Shown here one piece after another: positions 62,801-64,000 of a stretch of DNA of 64,000 nt; the stretch's first letter is position 1, and every line of letters starts with the position of its first letter. The stretch is from Lepidurus packardi (taxonomy: Eukaryota > Arthropoda > Branchiopoda > Notostraca > Triopsidae), in contig JAKZAN010000002.1 in the NCBI GenBank assembly GCA_023053545.1, forward strand, positions 2,030,375-2,094,374. The letters run 5' to 3'. The translations under genes and the position numbers were made by a program. The notes beneath the pieces are model-generated. The model saw only the letters and a program-made list of their open reading frames with translations, had not been told where the DNA came from and did no database searches.

Positions 62801-64000
62801 AGCCGCAATTTAAATATTACAAAAAAGAAAATTACCCAGTGAAGTCTAGAACGTCTTCTAAGTAATACTCATCCACCGGAAAGGTGAAGCCAGGGATGTT
62901 TAAGGTGGGGCAATTGTTGAAATACACGCTAAACAAATCCGCATTCAAGGTCGCACTCATTAAAACCACTTTTAAAGCCGGTCTCTATGAAAATATTAAC
63001 TATCATTAGAAGATTTCAAGGAACAAATACATAAATTAATTAATTACATACAACATAACACATAAAATATAATATAATCAACAACACATACTAACTACTA
63101 TTATAAACTAATACCCTGTTTAATTAATTAATTACAATAGTAAGTTGATTTTGCAGCTTACTTTAGGTAAAATGTCTTTGAGGAGCGTGATAAGAAAATC
63201 AGACAAAATATCCCGTTCATGGATTTCATCTAGGATTACATGACTGACTTTTTGCAAGTATGGATCTGACTGCAACCATTGTAACAAGATTCCAGTTGTA
63301 CAATAGAGTATTGACGCTCTTTCACGTGGTAATTCCCTAAATAAAAGGAATAAGGAATTAACTAAGAAAATCACGACATTATTAAATAGTTTATACCTTT
63401 CTAGACGAATTTGGTAGCCTACAGATAAGCCACACTTCTGACCTCTTTCGTCCGCAACGCGTTCGGCTACAGAAATGGCCGAAATTCGTCTTGGTTGAGT
63501 GCAAACAATGCGAACTCCCGAAGCCACGTTTCTCTCTAACGCATCGTCCAAAATGAACTGCGCAACTTGCGTAGTCTTGCCACAACCCGTTTCACCAGAT
63601 ATAACCACGACTTGGTTTTCACTGATGACTTTTAGGATCTCTGCGCGCATTTTCAACGCTGGCAGCTGATTCCTAAAGACTGCCAGTTCGCAGTATCGCT
63701 CGCTGGACCGATTTTCGCTCCATTCTTGAGTAAGTTTTGCGTCCAAGGTTGGATCGGGGACCAAACGAGCTTCGAAAATTGTTTCCACCGTTGAAGATAG
63801 TGTAGCTTCCATATTTCCTTGGTAGGTTTGCAGAAACTCTTGCTTAAAACGACTTTCTCCAATGTGGCCATATGGGACGGAAGGTGAAGCGGTCGCTGTG
63901 TCTGTTTCTTGACTCGTTGGTGCAACAGGGGTAACAGTTCCCAATAATGACGCAACCTTAAACTGTTTAACAGGACTTAGGCGAATCACAGCTCTCTGAA
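59858..64000 (-). CDS. DHX36: DEAH-box helicase DHX36-like (G4 resolvase), 5' end beyond the window
   Basis: Exons in transcript order: 63397..64000 (open at the edge), 63162..63336, 62836..62984, 62679..62768, 61658..62336, 61383..61571, 61144..61316, 60693..61062, 60420..60590 and 59858..60289 (TGA). Motifs: [11 protein letters not shown], Ia [34 protein letters not shown] region [29 protein letters not shown]. Winged-helix/ratchet sequence ([23 protein letters not shown]) and the OB fold (YLYDCSE-like [18 protein letters not shown]) follow in the order of human DHX36, which unwinds G-quadruplex DNA and RNA. The N-terminal glycine-rich specificity motif is not visible here. After the OB fold there is an acidic tail of about 80 residues, rich in Glu, Asp and Ser ([20 protein letters not shown]), which human DHX36 lacks. 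The first exon may begin at a TTCAG acceptor a few bases from the edge. Confidence 0.93.

Overview
This is eukaryotic nuclear DNA, almost certainly from an arthropod and most likely a branchiopod crustacean such as a Daphnia-like water flea. Evidence: an Aristaless homeodomain protein with a closely insect-like homeodomain, KPFDA motif and OAR tail; many GT-AG introns of only 50-90 nt; and housekeeping genes packed 70-700 nt apart. The species call is inference. No tRNA, rRNA, CRISPR or retrovirus-like element was seen.

Layout. (1) 1-1148, + strand: the 3' end of a calpain-5 type protease (tail of domain III plus a C2 domain). (2) 1149-18039: a 17 kb non-coding stretch with only small repeats. 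(3) 18040-40288, - strand: the developmental homeobox gene aristaless in four coding exons, with a 16.5 kb first intron; together with the desert upstream of it this resembles a regulatory landscape. (4) 40289-50807: an accessory region. It holds a 459-bp non-autonomous hAT-like element, a 4.36 kb apparently intact ISL2EU/Harbinger-type DNA transposon carrying a SWIM/YqaJ nuclease gene and a THAP-DDE transposase gene in convergent orientation, two related single-pass membrane protein genes of unknown family (one on each side of the transposon), and a foldback repeat. (5) 50808-64000: a compact housekeeping cluster: RARS2 (+), MRPS9 (-), MCM7 (+), OTUD3 (+), DHX36 (-, open at the right edge).

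How the genes relate. RARS2 and MRPS9 both serve mitochondrial translation and converge with only 70 nt between stop codons. MRPS9 and MCM7 diverge from a shared 295-bp promoter that contains a consensus E2F site 76 bp before the MCM7 start, which fits MCM7 as an S-phase replication helicase subunit. OTUD3 and DHX36 converge with 128 nt between stops. The two transposon genes probably act together in transposition. The two membrane genes share a start-of-exon position and phase at the transmembrane exon and look like tandem duplicates separated by the transposon.

Exon borders were set by hand from reading-frame continuity, GT/AG signals and family conservation. For aristaless, RARS2, MRPS9, MCM7 and OTUD3 every phase closes from ATG to stop. 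Transcript ends were not determined.
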